Notes under the pieces: model-generated | The model's database searches: none | What the model saw: only the letters and a program-made list of their open reading frames with translations | Told to the model about the DNA's origin: nothing | Translations under genes and position numbers: made by a program | In this document: in pieces, positions 7,645-17,900 of the stretch | How positions within the stretch are numbered: the first letter of the stretch is position 1 | How the letters are laid out: the number at the start of each line of letters is the position of its first letter | Source: CBDAQA01 sp965198865 | GTDB taxonomy: Bacteria; Planctomycetota; Phycisphaerae; Tepidisphaerales; Tepidisphaeraceae | DNA length: 64,000 nt | NCBI GenBank assembly: GCA_965198865.1 | Contig: CBDAQA010000029.1 | Span: 62,001 to 126,000, forward strand | Direction: 5' to 3'

Positions 7645-10600
7645 ATGTCGCATCGCCGTCCGTCGCGTCCGTCCCCCGCAGCCCCGACCCGCCGCACCCA
7701 GACTGACGCCCGCAACGGCCGGCGACGCGCTGCCGGGCCCGCGTTCGGCGGCGAGGCGCTCGAGCCGCGCCGACTGCTGACCACGCTGACCTCGTTCGGC
7801 ACCGGCGCCCTGGGCCAGCAGACGTTCACCGACGGCACCGATCACGCGGCCGTCATCTACTACTTCGACGTCGACGCCGAGGTGATCGGCGCCCACCGCG
7901 GCACCACCGCCACCGCGCCCAACGCCCAGCTGAGCAACCTGGAGGCTTACCCGCTGCCGACCACCACCCCGGCCAGCACGGGGACCGACGTGTTCAAGAT
8001 CTACGTCACCGCGTCGGCGGCCGACTCGTACATCGCCATCACCGAGTTCTCGCCCCGGGTCGTCAACGGCGGGCCGTTCACGCTGACCCCCCTCGCCGGC
8101 AGCATCGGCTCGGTCGGCGTGGCCGACGCGGCCGGCATGGAGCGGGCGTTCGTGCCGACCGGGAACGGCGGCATCCTGGTCGGCGGCGTGTTCTTCGGCC
8201 CCAGCACCAGCACCACCCCGCGCGAGGACCTGACCGACACGCTCCCCTACGGCATGCAGATCGGCCTGCAGCCCCTGCAGCCCGACGGGCAGCTCAACGC
8301 CGGCATTGAGGTGATCCCAACCAACTCGGTCACCGGCGCGCAGAACGACTTCGGCAACATGGAGATCGGCGGGGCCGTCACCGGGCACGTCTCGTTCGGC
8401 GGGAACCTCAACCAGTTCTACGCCGGCGGCATCTTCACCGGCCAGTCGACCGGCGGGTCGCCCACCCAGGGCCCCACGCCGGGGAGCGCCCCGACGCCGA
8501 CCACCAACCCGTCGGGCCGGATCGACCCCGGCAACTTCTCCGTCGCCGGTGACCTCCGCGCGCTGGTCACCACCGGCGAGGTCGGCACCGACGGGTTGCC
8601 CCTCCCGGCCGGCGAGGGCAACAACAGCAACGACCGGGCCATCCTCAACTACGTCACCAACGTCGACCTGACCGTCGGCGGCACGCTGGGCGAGCTGGAC
8701 GTGGGCGGCGACTTCGGCGGCACCACCGAGGTGGCCCACAACCCCGTCGTCAGCGGCCAGGCCGCCGCGGGCACCGGCACGACCGACGTCGTCGGCGACA
8801 CCGCCGACCAGACCGAGATCGAGGCCCTGGGCCCGGCCAACGCGGACCAGGCGCTGGAGCTGGCCTTCTCCGGCCTGGTGGCCAACGACCCGAGCGACGT
8901 CTGGCTCCTCGGCGAGCTGAACATCGCCAACGGCACGCTGGCCACCGCGCAGATCCTGGGCACGATCCCCGAGACCGACCCCAACACCGGCGCGATCCTC
9001 CGCGACGTCAACGGCAACGAGCTGAGCTTCGCCTCGGTCGACGGCGCGATCGACGGCCCGCCCACGGCCGACGCGGCCGACTTCTACGGCATGGCCTTCA
9101 TGGCCGGCACCACCTACACGGTGACCCTGACCGACACGGCCGACGCGACGCTGTCCGTCTTCGACCCCGACGGCCGGCTGATCCAGACCAACCTCCAGGC
9201 CAGCCAGCAGGCGATCCAGGTCAAGGCCGACAAGCCCGGCATCTACCGGTTCGAGGTCGCGGTCGGCGGCACCCAGGACCCCTACAACCTGACCATCGCC
9301 GGCACCGGCGACCTGGGCATCGGCGGGATCGTGGTCGGCGGGTTCTACGACGACCTGGTGAACGACGGCGGCATCGCCCTCTCCGCCGGCAGCCTCGGCG
9401 CGATCACGGTCGGCGGGGCCTACTACTCGACGACGCTCGGGCCCACGTCGGCCAGCACCACCGCGCTCGCCCCGACCTTCGCCGCCTCGTCGATCATCGT
9501 CGCCGACGGCGACCTGCGCACCATCACCGCCGCCACCCTGGGCGAGATCGCGCCGGGCGTCACCCCCGTCATCTACGACGACGGCCCGGTCTACAACATC
9601 CCCGCCGGCAACATCGGCCTGGTCCAGACGTCGGGCCTGATGGACTTCGAGACCCAGTTCGACCCCAACTACCTCCTGCTGAACCAGTACAAGACCAACA
9701 CCGCCTACGCCCACGCGATCTCCGGCTCCGTCCAGGTGGTCGACTGCGGCGGCTCGCTGCAGATGTTCGCCGCCATCGACGGCGGCATCGGCACGATCCG
9801 CGCCGCCGACATGGCCACCAACCAGGCGAGCGAGATCGACGTCAACGCCGACAACACCGGCAACGACGGCATCATCGACCTGATCGACGTCGAGGGGCAG
9901 CTGGGCAACCTCGGCGCCGGCGGGCCGGTGATCACGACCAACACCAACGGGGACGTCCGGTACATGATTGTCACCGGCCCGGTGTTCCTGCCGTCCGCGT
10001 TCGGCGCCACGCAGGACCAGGCCACGGTCTCCCCCATCGGCGCCGCCGCCACGGTGATCGACGACTCCGGCAGCACGTTCAAGGTCACCCCCTACGGCCC
10101 CACGACGTCCACCGTCACCACGACCGCCGTCACCACCAACGCCGACGGGTCGACGACGACCACCTCGACCACGGGCAACACCTCCTCCGGCATCAGCGTG
10201 GTCACGCCGGCCCCCGGCACGACGACGCGGACCAACTCCACGGGCCCCGGCGAGACGCAGACCACCGTCACCGACGCCCTCGGCAACGAGACGACCACCG
10301 TCGTGACCGGCCCGCAGGTGTCGGTCCTGTCCTACCCCGTCTCGGACAAGGGCGGGCAGATCCCGATCTCCGTCAGCACGGCCGGGTCGATGACCATCAC
10401 CGGCACCGGCAGCAACGGGGCCGCCTCCACGCTCGACATCGGCACGATCCTCATCTCCGGCGTCGGCCGGCCCCTGGGCGCCGGCGGGGTCGACCCGTTC
10501 GGCAACACCACCGTCACCCAGCCGATCCCCGCCACCGCCAGCACCAGCCCCATCACCACCGCCGACCCCGCCACCGGCACCTCGGCCGTCAAGGCCAACG

Positions 10601-13239
10601 GGGCGAACGTCGTCATCTCCGACGCGTCGCTCACCTCGGCCGGGTCGGTCGACCCGACCGACCTGTTCCTGCTGCTCAACGGGTCGGCGACGATCAACGC
10701 CTACAGCATCCAGTCCGCCGAGACGATCAACTTCTTCCAGGGCACGGTCGGGTACTACGGGGCCGTCGACACCACCACGACGCCTGGCTTCGCGGCGCCG
10801 GTCGTCGTCGCCAACCGCACGGCCGGCGAGATCGTCAACACGAACTTCCCCAGCGGCATCGGCACCCTCCAGGCCCGCGGGAACCTCGGGTTCGCCACGC
10901 CCGTCGCCACCGCCGCCCCCGTCTACACCCGCGGCATCGTCGCCAACGACTACCCGTTCGTGCAGCAGCACACCGCCATCAACCTCGGCGGCAGCGCGAT
11001 CAACGTCCTGTCGAACTCGTCGATCGGCAACGTGCTGGCCACCGGCACGATCCAGAACCTGGTGGCCGACTTCGGGAACCACCCCGCGGCCGGCGTCTTC
11101 GCCGGGATCACCGGACCCGTCGAGGCCAGCTCCCTGCTGTTCGTGCAGATCGGCCAGGGCCTGACCTCCAGCGGCACCGGGGCGGTCGGCCTGTCGGGGC
11201 TGTTCGCGACGGTCAAGATCGCCGAGGTCACCAACGGCGGCGTCCCCGACGGGGACATCCGCGGCAACATCGTCGTCGCCAACAACGGCAACACCGACAC
11301 GCCCGCCATCGACCTGATCCAGCTCGGGAACGCCTCGATCGTCGGCAGCACCATCTACGACCTCGACTACCCCGAGTACCACTCGGCCAACCCGGCGGTG
11401 ACCGTCGGCGACGTCTTCTCCGTCGGCGCCCAGGTCCCCTCCGCCGACGTGGCCAGGCTCGGCCTGCTCCTCAGCCAGCCGGCCGGCAGCCCGATCGCCG
11501 CCGGCAACGCCTCCGACGCCGACATCAACTCGATCCGGATCACCGGCGCCGGGGGCATCCTCTCCTCCACGATCGGCGGCGGGTCGATCGGCGCGGTCAA
11601 CGTCAGCCGGAACGGCTTCGGCGTCATCGACGCGACCCTGACCGCCAACCCGGCCGGGCGCGTCTTCGGCATCACGGCCGGCGGGTACGGCGTCCGCGGC
11701 GTCGACATCGACAACGGCGGGTACGTCGGACCGATCAACGCCACCGGCAACGGCTCGCTCCTGCCCGTCACCGCCTTCCCGCTCGACCTCCGCCCCAGCG
11801 ACGTCTCCGGCGCCGCCTTCGACCCGTTCACCGGCAACCCCCTCTCCGACCTGAACGACCTGAACGACGCCCTCGGCGGCAGCGTCTCGGCCGCCACCCC
11901 CAACGTCGCCAACGTCACCGACACCGGCGTCGTGGAGGACCTGCTCGTCTCGGCCCTGTACGACGTCTCCGGCATCGCCGCCCAGACGCTCCGCACCTCG
12001 CTCCCGGTCGCCTCCACCAGCGTCGCCCCCACGCCCGCCCAGGCCAACATCCCGATCGTCGGGACCCCCTTCGCCAACTCGATCACCACCAGCGGGACCG
12101 TCGGCTCCATCCGCGTGCGCGGGCTGATCGACGGGTTCCAGATCACCGCCGGCAGCGTCGGGCAGTTCACGCAGGGCGGCAGCGTCAACCGCCTCGGCAT
12201 CGACGTGGCCGGCTCCATCGCCAACCTCAACGTCCGCGGCAACCTCGGCACCATCATCACCGACCCCGCCACCGGCGACGCCATCCCCGACTCCTACATC
12301 TACGCCAACGGCACCAGCAGCCACATCGACAAGCTCTCCGTCGCCGGCAACCTCTACGCCAACGTCTTCAGCAGCAAGTACATCGGCTCGATCAACATCG
12401 CCGGCAACCTGGACGGGAACGTCACCATCCAGGGCGTCTCCCCCCGCAACCTGGCGCTGACGTCGATGACGATCGGCGGGTCGATCGCCTCGGGGTCGCT
12501 CAACATCGCCGGCGCCGTCGGCACCATCACGACCGGCGGCAGCCTCGGCGTCGCCGGCCAGGCGCTGGCCATCGCCGGGCCGGTCAAGAAGCTGGTGGTC
12601 GGGTCGCCGAAGTCCGCCGCCACCAACGCCCTGGCCCTGGACCTGACGGTCTACGGCAACGTCGGGCAGGTCGTGGTGAACGGCCGGATCACCGGCAGCG
12701 TCCACGTGCTGAACGACCTCCAGTCGCTCACCGTCAACGACGGCAACCCCGCCGACGCCGCCCTCAGCGGCGCGATCACCGTCGAGGGCAAGCTGACCCG
12801 GGCCACCATCAACAACGGCAACGTCGCCTCGGCCGTGTCGGCCATCGGTGGGATCAGCACGTTCACCATCAATCGCGGCAGCCTGCTGAGCACGGGCTCG
12901 ATCTCGTCCACCCTGGGCTCGATCGCCAGCGTCCGCGTGCTGGGCGGCACCGCCTACGGCATCGACGGGTCGATCGCCGCCGCCAACGGCCAGGGCCTGA
13001 ACGTGACCACGACCGGCAGCCTCGGCGACGGCACCGACGTCGCCACCATCATGGCCCTGACCGGCGGCACGATCTCGGTCGCCGGCAACGTCGAGAGCAA
13101 CGCCACCGTGTCGATCGCCGGGCTGCTGAACAGCCTGATCGTCGGCGGCACCGTCCAGGCCGGCGGCACCGTCTCGGGCCACCCGATCAAGACCGTCCGC
13201 ATCGGCACCGCCCCCGCCGGCACCGTCGTCGCCAGCTGA
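7645..13239 (+). CDS. Giant LEPR-XLL surface protein, probable beta-solenoid
   Basis: 1864-residue protein predicted to be exported or surface-bound. The basic N-terminus carries LEPRRLL at residues 39-45, the LEPR-XLL motif that planctomycetes put at the start of very large secreted proteins. The rest is Gly/Thr/Ser/Ala/Asn-rich with very little Cys or Lys. It consists of degenerate repeats of the type G-S-I-G-x-I-x-V-x-G-x-L/I, for example GSIGAVNVSRNG, GNLGTII and GGSIASGSLNIAG, as in parallel beta-helices. Around residues 485-560 a stretch ending GIYRFEVAVGGTQDPYNLTI resembles a pre-peptidase C-terminal-like beta domain. The start has AGGAG at 7636-7640. No catalytic motif was found; adhesion or S-layer-like structure is a guess. 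A strong hairpin terminator follows. Confidence 0.8.
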   Translation: MSHRRPSRPSPAAPTRRTQTDARNGRRRAAGPAFGGEALEPRRLLTTLTSFGTGALGQQTFTDGTDHAAVIYYFDVDAEVIGAHRGTTATAPNAQLSNLEAYPLPTTTPASTGTDVFKIYVTASAADSYIAITEFSPRVVNGGPFTLTPLAGSIGSVGVADAAGMERAFVPTGNGGILVGGVFFGPSTSTTPREDLTDTLPYGMQIGLQPLQPDGQLNAGIEVIPTNSVTGAQNDFGNMEIGGAVTGHVSFGGNLNQFYAGGIFTGQSTGGSPTQGPTPGSAPTPTTNPSGRIDPGNFSVAGDLRALVTTGEVGTDGLPLPAGEGNNSNDRAILNYVTNVDLTVGGTLGELDVGGDFGGTTEVAHNPVVSGQAAAGTGTTDVVGDTADQTEIEALGPANADQALELAFSGLVANDPSDVWLLGELNIANGTLATAQILGTIPETDPNTGAILRDVNGNELSFASVDGAIDGPPTADAADFYGMAFMAGTTYTVTLTDTADATLSVFDPDGRLIQTNLQASQQAIQVKADKPGIYRFEVAVGGTQDPYNLTIAGTGDLGIGGIVVGGFYDDLVNDGGIALSAGSLGAITVGGAYYSTTLGPTSASTTALAPTFAASSIIVADGDLRTITAATLGEIAPGVTPVIYDDGPVYNIPAGNIGLVQTSGLMDFETQFDPNYLLLNQYKTNTAYAHAISGSVQVVDCGGSLQMFAAIDGGIGTIRAADMATNQASEIDVNADNTGNDGIIDLIDVEGQLGNLGAGGPVITTNTNGDVRYMIVTGPVFLPSAFGATQDQATVSPIGAAATVIDDSGSTFKVTPYGPTTSTVTTTAVTTNADGSTTTTSTTGNTSSGISVVTPAPGTTTRTNSTGPGETQTTVTDALGNETTTVVTGPQVSVLSYPVSDKGGQIPISVSTAGSMTITGTGSNGAASTLDIGTILISGVGRPLGAGGVDPFGNTTVTQPIPATASTSPITTADPATGTSAVKANGANVVISDASLTSAGSVDPTDLFLLLNGSATINAYSIQSAETINFFQGTVGYYGAVDTTTTPGFAAPVVVANRTAGEIVNTNFPSGIGTLQARGNLGFATPVATAAPVYTRGIVANDYPFVQQHTAINLGGSAINVLSNSSIGNVLATGTIQNLVADFGNHPAAGVFAGITGPVEASSLLFVQIGQGLTSSGTGAVGLSGLFATVKIAEVTNGGVPDGDIRGNIVVANNGNTDTPAIDLIQLGNASIVGSTIYDLDYPEYHSANPAVTVGDVFSVGAQVPSADVARLGLLLSQPAGSPIAAGNASDADINSIRITGAGGILSSTIGGGSIGAVNVSRNGFGVIDATLTANPAGRVFGITAGGYGVRGVDIDNGGYVGPINATGNGSLLPVTAFPLDLRPSDVSGAAFDPFTGNPLSDLNDLNDALGGSVSAATPNVANVTDTGVVEDLLVSALYDVSGIAAQTLRTSLPVASTSVAPTPAQANIPIVGTPFANSITTSGTVGSIRVRGLIDGFQITAGSVGQFTQGGSVNRLGIDVAGSIANLNVRGNLGTIITDPATGDAIPDSYIYANGTSSHIDKLSVAGNLYANVFSSKYIGSINIAGNLDGNVTIQGVSPRNLALTSMTIGGSIASGSLNIAGAVGTITTGGSLGVAGQALAIAGPVKKLVVGSPKSAATNALALDLTVYGNVGQVVVNGRITGSVHVLNDLQSLTVNDGNPADAALSGAITVEGKLTRATINNGNVASAVSAIGGISTFTINRGSLLSTGSISSTLGSIASVRVLGGTAYGIDGSIAAANGQGLNVTTTGSLGDGTDVATIMALTGGTISVAGNVESNATVSIAGLLNSLIVGGTVQAGGTVSGHPIKTVRIGTAPAGTVVAS

Positions 13240-13263
13240 TCCCCATCCAGCTGATCCCCATCC
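13234..13263. repeat. 15-bp tandem duplication across a stop codon
   Basis: AGCTGATCCCCATCC occurs twice back to back (13234-13248 and 13249-13263). The first copy contains the stop codon of the LEPR-XLL gene, so the duplication looks like a recent slippage event that repeats the last codon and stop. Confidence 0.8.
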
Positions 13264-13294
13264 GGCGGGGTGGCCGCCACCGTCCGCACGGCGC

Positions 13295-13333
13295 AACGGA
13301 CATCGCCGATCCTCCGATCGGCGATGTCCGTTT
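13295..13333 (+). terminator. Strong hairpin terminator after the LEPR-XLL gene
   Basis: AACGGACATCGCCGAT (13295-13310) pairs with ATCGGCGATGTCCGTT (13317-13332) around a 6-nt loop. It is followed on the plus strand by a short T-run (TTTG) and matched by an A-pair on the minus strand. It lies between two convergent genes and could serve both. Confidence 0.7.
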
Positions 13334-13375
13334 GAGCGGCGAGCGCAACGATGCCTGTGGCGCGGTTCCGCGCCC

Positions 13376-14761
13376 TCACGGTCGACGGCGGTCGAACAGC
13401 AGCGTGTACGACGCCAGCGGGATCGGGTCGTCCACGACGGCGCGGTAGACGATCAGCTCGTCGGACGGCCACGCCAGCACGCCCAGCGCCTCGGCCAAGA
13501 TCTCCGAGTAGCCGGGGAACGGGTCGTCACCGGCGGCCTCGGCGGGCGTGCCGAGGCGGCGCACCGACCCGTGCTGCGGCAGCCGGTCGAACCACGGCTC
13601 GTCGTGCGACAGGTTGTTGTGCGACCGGAACGCGGCCAACGACGGGACGACCAGCGCGTCCTTCTCCCGGCTGACCAGCCGGTCCAGCACCAGTCGCCGA
13701 CACGGGTGCCGGTTGACGCCGGCGAACTCCAACCACTCGATCGACGTGCCCCAGGGCGAGGGGATCGGCTCGGGGTCGTGCTGCAGCAGGGCCAGGTCCA
13801 GCGGGTTCGGGGACGTCGCCCACTGCGGTTCGACGAACATCGTGTGGCGCGTGCCGTCACCCGTGGTGAGCACCGCCGGCGCCGGTCGGCTCGTGCCCGA
13901 CCGCAGCAGTTGGAACGGCCGGGGCACCGCCGGACCCTCGTCCGGCTTCCCCGCGAACGCCGGGGGCCTGGCGTGCCGGGTGAACGCCAGCGGCATCGCC
14001 CCGGGCCTGCCGCGGCAGCCGTGCAGCACGTTGAGCATGGCCAGCCCCAACTCCCGGGGCGACCCGTCCGCGGGCACGGCCGACTCGCGCACCAGTTGGA
14101 CGTCGACGCGGACGTCGATGCAGTACCCCATCACGTCCGCCGCCGCCTGCACCCACGCCGCCCGCGCGGGGATCGCCTCGGCCGCGTCGGACCCGCCAGC
14201 CGCGGGGACCGCCCGCTCCCCGGCCGGCGGGCCGCCCCCGGCCCCCGAGCCGTTGGACCCGTCCGCCTTGAGGTGACGGACGACGGCCGACAGGCTCCCG
14301 CCCGCCGCCGCCAGGTACGCCGCGAACCCTTCGCACGCCGACCCCAGCGCCACCACCGCCGGGTCCGACGCGCCCAGCGCCTGGCCGGCCCCGACGACCA
14401 CGCTGTGCCACGCCCGCACGCCGGGGAACTGCTCCAGGTCGGCCGGCCCCACGTCCACGAGCTTCCCGATCCGGTTGAGGCGCTGGGCGGTCCCCCGGTC
14501 CACGTTGAGCCGGCGGGCGATGTCGGCGAACGACGACGCGGCCGGAAGCCCCATCTTCGACCGCGCGATCCGCCACTCCCGCACCAGGCGGCGCAGCAAC
14601 TCGCCCAGGTCCGGCAGTAAGGCCGTGTCAGACCCCTCTGCGCTCGCCCCGCTCACCGAGCGGGCATCCATGTCCGCGACATCCATCATGGCAGTCCCGC
14701 CTTCAACCCCGCCGTTGGGCCCTGCCGCAGATGGTAACGCCAGGCTGTACCAGTGCTCCAT
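13376..14761 (-). CDS. HTH-containing protein of unknown function
   Basis: About 461 residues from ATG 14761. A second start at 14689 (MMDVADMD) is also plausible and would give 437. Residues 50-110 hold RLVREWRIARSKMGLP followed by SFADIARRLNVDRGTAQRLNRI, which reads as a helix-turn-helix. The remaining 350 residues are mixed alpha/beta with no motif I know, ending YRAVVDDPIPLASYTLLFDR. I remember similar unassigned proteins from planctomycete genomes but cannot name a family. It is transcribed away from the PEP-CTERM gene. The gap between them holds two TTGACA boxes facing opposite ways, so the protein may control itself or its neighbour (inference). Confidence 0.6.
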   Translation of the reverse strand: MEHWYSLALPSAAGPNGGVEGGTAMMDVADMDARSVSGASAEGSDTALLPDLGELLRRLVREWRIARSKMGLPAASSFADIARRLNVDRGTAQRLNRIGKLVDVGPADLEQFPGVRAWHSVVVGAGQALGASDPAVVALGSACEGFAAYLAAAGGSLSAVVRHLKADGSNGSGAGGGPPAGERAVPAAGGSDAAEAIPARAAWVQAAADVMGYCIDVRVDVQLVRESAVPADGSPRELGLAMLNVLHGCRGRPGAMPLAFTRHARPPAFAGKPDEGPAVPRPFQLLRSGTSRPAPAVLTTGDGTRHTMFVEPQWATSPNPLDLALLQHDPEPIPSPWGTSIEWLEFAGVNRHPCRRLVLDRLVSREKDALVVPSLAAFRSHNNLSHDEPWFDRLPQHGSVRRLGTPAEAAGDDPFPGYSEILAEALGVLAWPSDELIVYRAVVDDPIPLASYTLLFDRRRP

Positions 14762-14789
14762 ACGCGGAAGAATCGCCGCACTCGACCCG

Positions 14790-14847
14790 GTTGTCAATAA
14801 CAACTCAGTAAAAACTAGTTGACACTGGTGTAACACAGTGTTAAACC
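14790..14847. promoter_or_regulatory. Divergent promoter region with inverted repeats
   Basis: An AT-rich island in GC-rich surroundings. On the plus strand TTGACA (14819-14824) and TAAACC (14842-14847) are 17 nt apart, facing the PEP-CTERM gene. On the minus strand TTGACA lies at 14797-14792, facing the HTH gene. Two small inverted repeats, GTTGTcaataACAAC (14790-14804) and ACACTG/CAGTGT (14822-14841), could be operators. Confidence 0.45.
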
Positions 14848-14919
14848 TTCCGCAGGTAAATTGCTTTGACGTTTGGGTGGTCGAGCCGCGAAAGCGGTCG
14901 AAACATCGGGAGTTGTTCG

Positions 14920-17900
14920 ATGCGGAAGCTCGGTCTAAAGACATGCGTCCATCGCCGTCCCAGCCTCTCAGCGATCGCGGCGGCGGCGGCCGCGACCCTC
15001 TGCGTCGCCCCGCGGGCGGGGGCCACCACGTACACGTGGGTCGGGCCGTTCACCAACACGACCGGGGTCACCAACTACTGGAGCAACCCCGCATCGTGGT
15101 CGACCGGAACCGCGCCGGTCAGCGCGGTCGACACCCAACTGGTGTTCCCCAACTATGACGGCAACGGCTACACCAGCACGAACAACATCAGCGGCGGCTT
15201 TCTGCTGAACAACCTGACGGTGACCAACTTCGGCAACGGGGCGCAGAGCGTCAACATCAACAACGTCAACGGCGATTACATCGAGTTCGCCGGGTCGAAT
15301 CCGACGATCACGATCGCAGGCCCGGGGAACGGCGTCTCGATCGGACAGGTCCTCAGCGGCACGTCCAGCAGCGTCGGGATCATGCTCGACCAGATGACCA
15401 CGATCAACGGCAGCGGCGACGGCACGGCCACGCTCGGCGGCATCGGTGCCGGGTCGGGTGCCATCGTTGGAACCGGCGGACTGACGTTCGCCGAGACCGG
15501 CCTGGGCATTGTCACCCTCCAGGGCACGAACACGTTCACGGGCGGGGTGACGCTCAACTCCGGCAGTCTCGCCATGAGTACGGCGACCGCGCTCGCCTCA
15601 AACACCCTCACCATCAATGGCGGGAACCTCCGCCTGTCGTCGGCCACGTTCACCAACGCCATCGTTGCCAACGCCGACCTGTTCCAGGTGGCCGGCACCA
15701 GTGCCACCCTGGCGGGCGTTGTCAGCGGGGCGGGGGGGGGTCCACCTGAGCGGCGGCCTCAACCCCACCGGTGCTGTCGCCGACAGCTTGATCCTGTCGG
15801 CGGTCAACACGTACGGGGGGGCCACGACGATCGACGGCAGCGCCACCTTCCCCGGCGGATCGAACAACGTTGGCACGCTCACGCTGTCCGGCTCGGCCAA
15901 CAACTCGTCGGCCCTGTCGGTCGGGCTGGGGGGGACGCTGAACATCACCGGGAGCTCGAACAACACCCGGTTCTCCGACACCGCCCCGGTCACGTTCGCC
16001 GGCGGCCGGATCACGGTCGCCGGGCTGACCGCCGGGTCGGCCTTCAACGAGACCTTCGGCACGTTCACGGCCAGCGGCGAGAACACGTTTGCCTTCACGG
16101 CCCCCACCAGCGGGGCCAACGTCACCAGCACGCTGGCGTTCGGCGCGCCGACGCTGAACGATCGGGCGACCCTGTTCTTCGCCGGCGCGTTCCTGGGGGC
16201 GACGACCACGACCGGGACCGGCCAGGCCACGTTCGCCGGCGGGCTGACCAACGTGTCCGACCCGCTCGCGGCGACGCCCGGCCTTGGGCAGGCGACTGGT
16301 GTGGTCCCGTACGCTGCGGGCAACGCCACCTCGGCCACGTCAACCACGCCGACGGCCTTCGTCTACTACAACGCCTCCAGTGGCGTCCAACTCCTGCCGG
16401 TCACGAACGCGGCCTATGTCAACCAGTCGTCCGGCACCGGCATCACCGCGGCAATGGCGCACCTGAACGTGAACCTCTTGGGTACGGCAAACTCCAGCAG
16501 TGGAAACGCCCTCGGCATCAACACCAGCCAGACCATCAACGCCCTCTCGACCAGCAGCACCCAGTATTTGGCAGGCAACGGCATCATCACGGTCAACAGC
16601 GGCGCGGTCGTCACCGGGGCCGGGCTCACCCTGGCCGGGCCAACGCTCGATTTCGGGTCGGCCACCGGGTACATCCACCTGGGGGGCACCCTAACCCTGG
16701 CCAGCGGATCGGCCCAGAGCCAGATCACCGGTTCCGGCGGCGTCGTGATCAGTGGCGTCCTGGCCGCCGGGACGGCGAACAGGGGCGTGCTCTTTTCCAA
16801 CGCCACGGCCGGCAACCCGTTCACGGGCGGGCTGACGCTGAACAGCGTGACCGCGACGTTCGACAACGATGCGGAGCTCGGCACGTCGGGCGGGGCGATC
16901 ACGCTCGACGGGGGCAGCCTACAGCTGTCGTCGACGGTGAGCGCCCTGACGCTCACCCGGCCCATCCGCCTCGGCGCCGCCGGTGGATCCGCAAGCGCCT
17001 TCTCTGGGCAGGCGCTCACGCTGGCGGGCAACATCACGGGGCCGGGGGCGCTGACCACCACGTCCAGCGCCGCGACCACCCTCCTCGCCCTGACGGGGGC
17101 CAACAGCTACGCGGGCGGGACGTTCATCCAGAGTGCGGTGCTGAACGTCATGTCCGGCAGTAACTTGGGCACGGGGCCGGTCAGTTTGCTTGGCAATGCC
17201 ACACTACAGTTTGCAGCGGCGACCACCCTGTCGCAAAACGTCAACATCCTTTCTTCCATAGGCGAGACGATCGACACCAACGGGTTCAACGCAACCCTGG
17301 CCGGCCAGGTGACGGGTGCGTTCAACGGCGTGGCGCTAACAAAGGTCGGGGTCGGCACGCTGAACCTCACGGCGAACGACGCCACGCTGGGCTCGCAACT
17401 GAACGTCAGTGCCGGCGCGTTGGCGCTGAGCGGCAACGGCGCGATCCCACAGGCGCTGCAGGTGATCATGGCCGCGGGGGCTGAATTCCGCGTTGACAAT
17501 ACCGGCACCAACCTGCCCGATCGCGTGGCCGACCAGGCCAACTTCATCCTGCCCGCCACGTCGACCCTGCACCTGATCGGCGGGGATGCGCCGGCCAGCG
17601 GTGAGACGGTGGGCGACCTCAACCTGTCCACTGGGGCGGTCAACTTTGTCGTTGACGGCACGGGCGCGACGCTGACGGCGGGCACTGCCGTATCCGGGCC
17701 GGGGTCGATCAACAAGACGGGCACGGGCACGCTGGTCCTGGCCGCCGGTCGGGGTCCCAACACCTTCGGCGGCGGCCTGACCGTCGCCGGCGGCACCGTC
17801 CGCACGGCCACCGCCGGCGCGCTGGGGTTCGGCGGCCTCGCCGCCATCACAACCACGAGCACGGTCGTCCCATTCACCGGGTCTTCGGTGACCTCGGTCA

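Noticed and set aside
7633..13296. An 1887-codon open frame on the minus strand opposite the LEPR-XLL gene
   Set aside because: Asp/Gly/Arg/Val-only composition, no domain, exactly antisense to a gene with signal motif and ribosome site. High GC leaves few stop codons.
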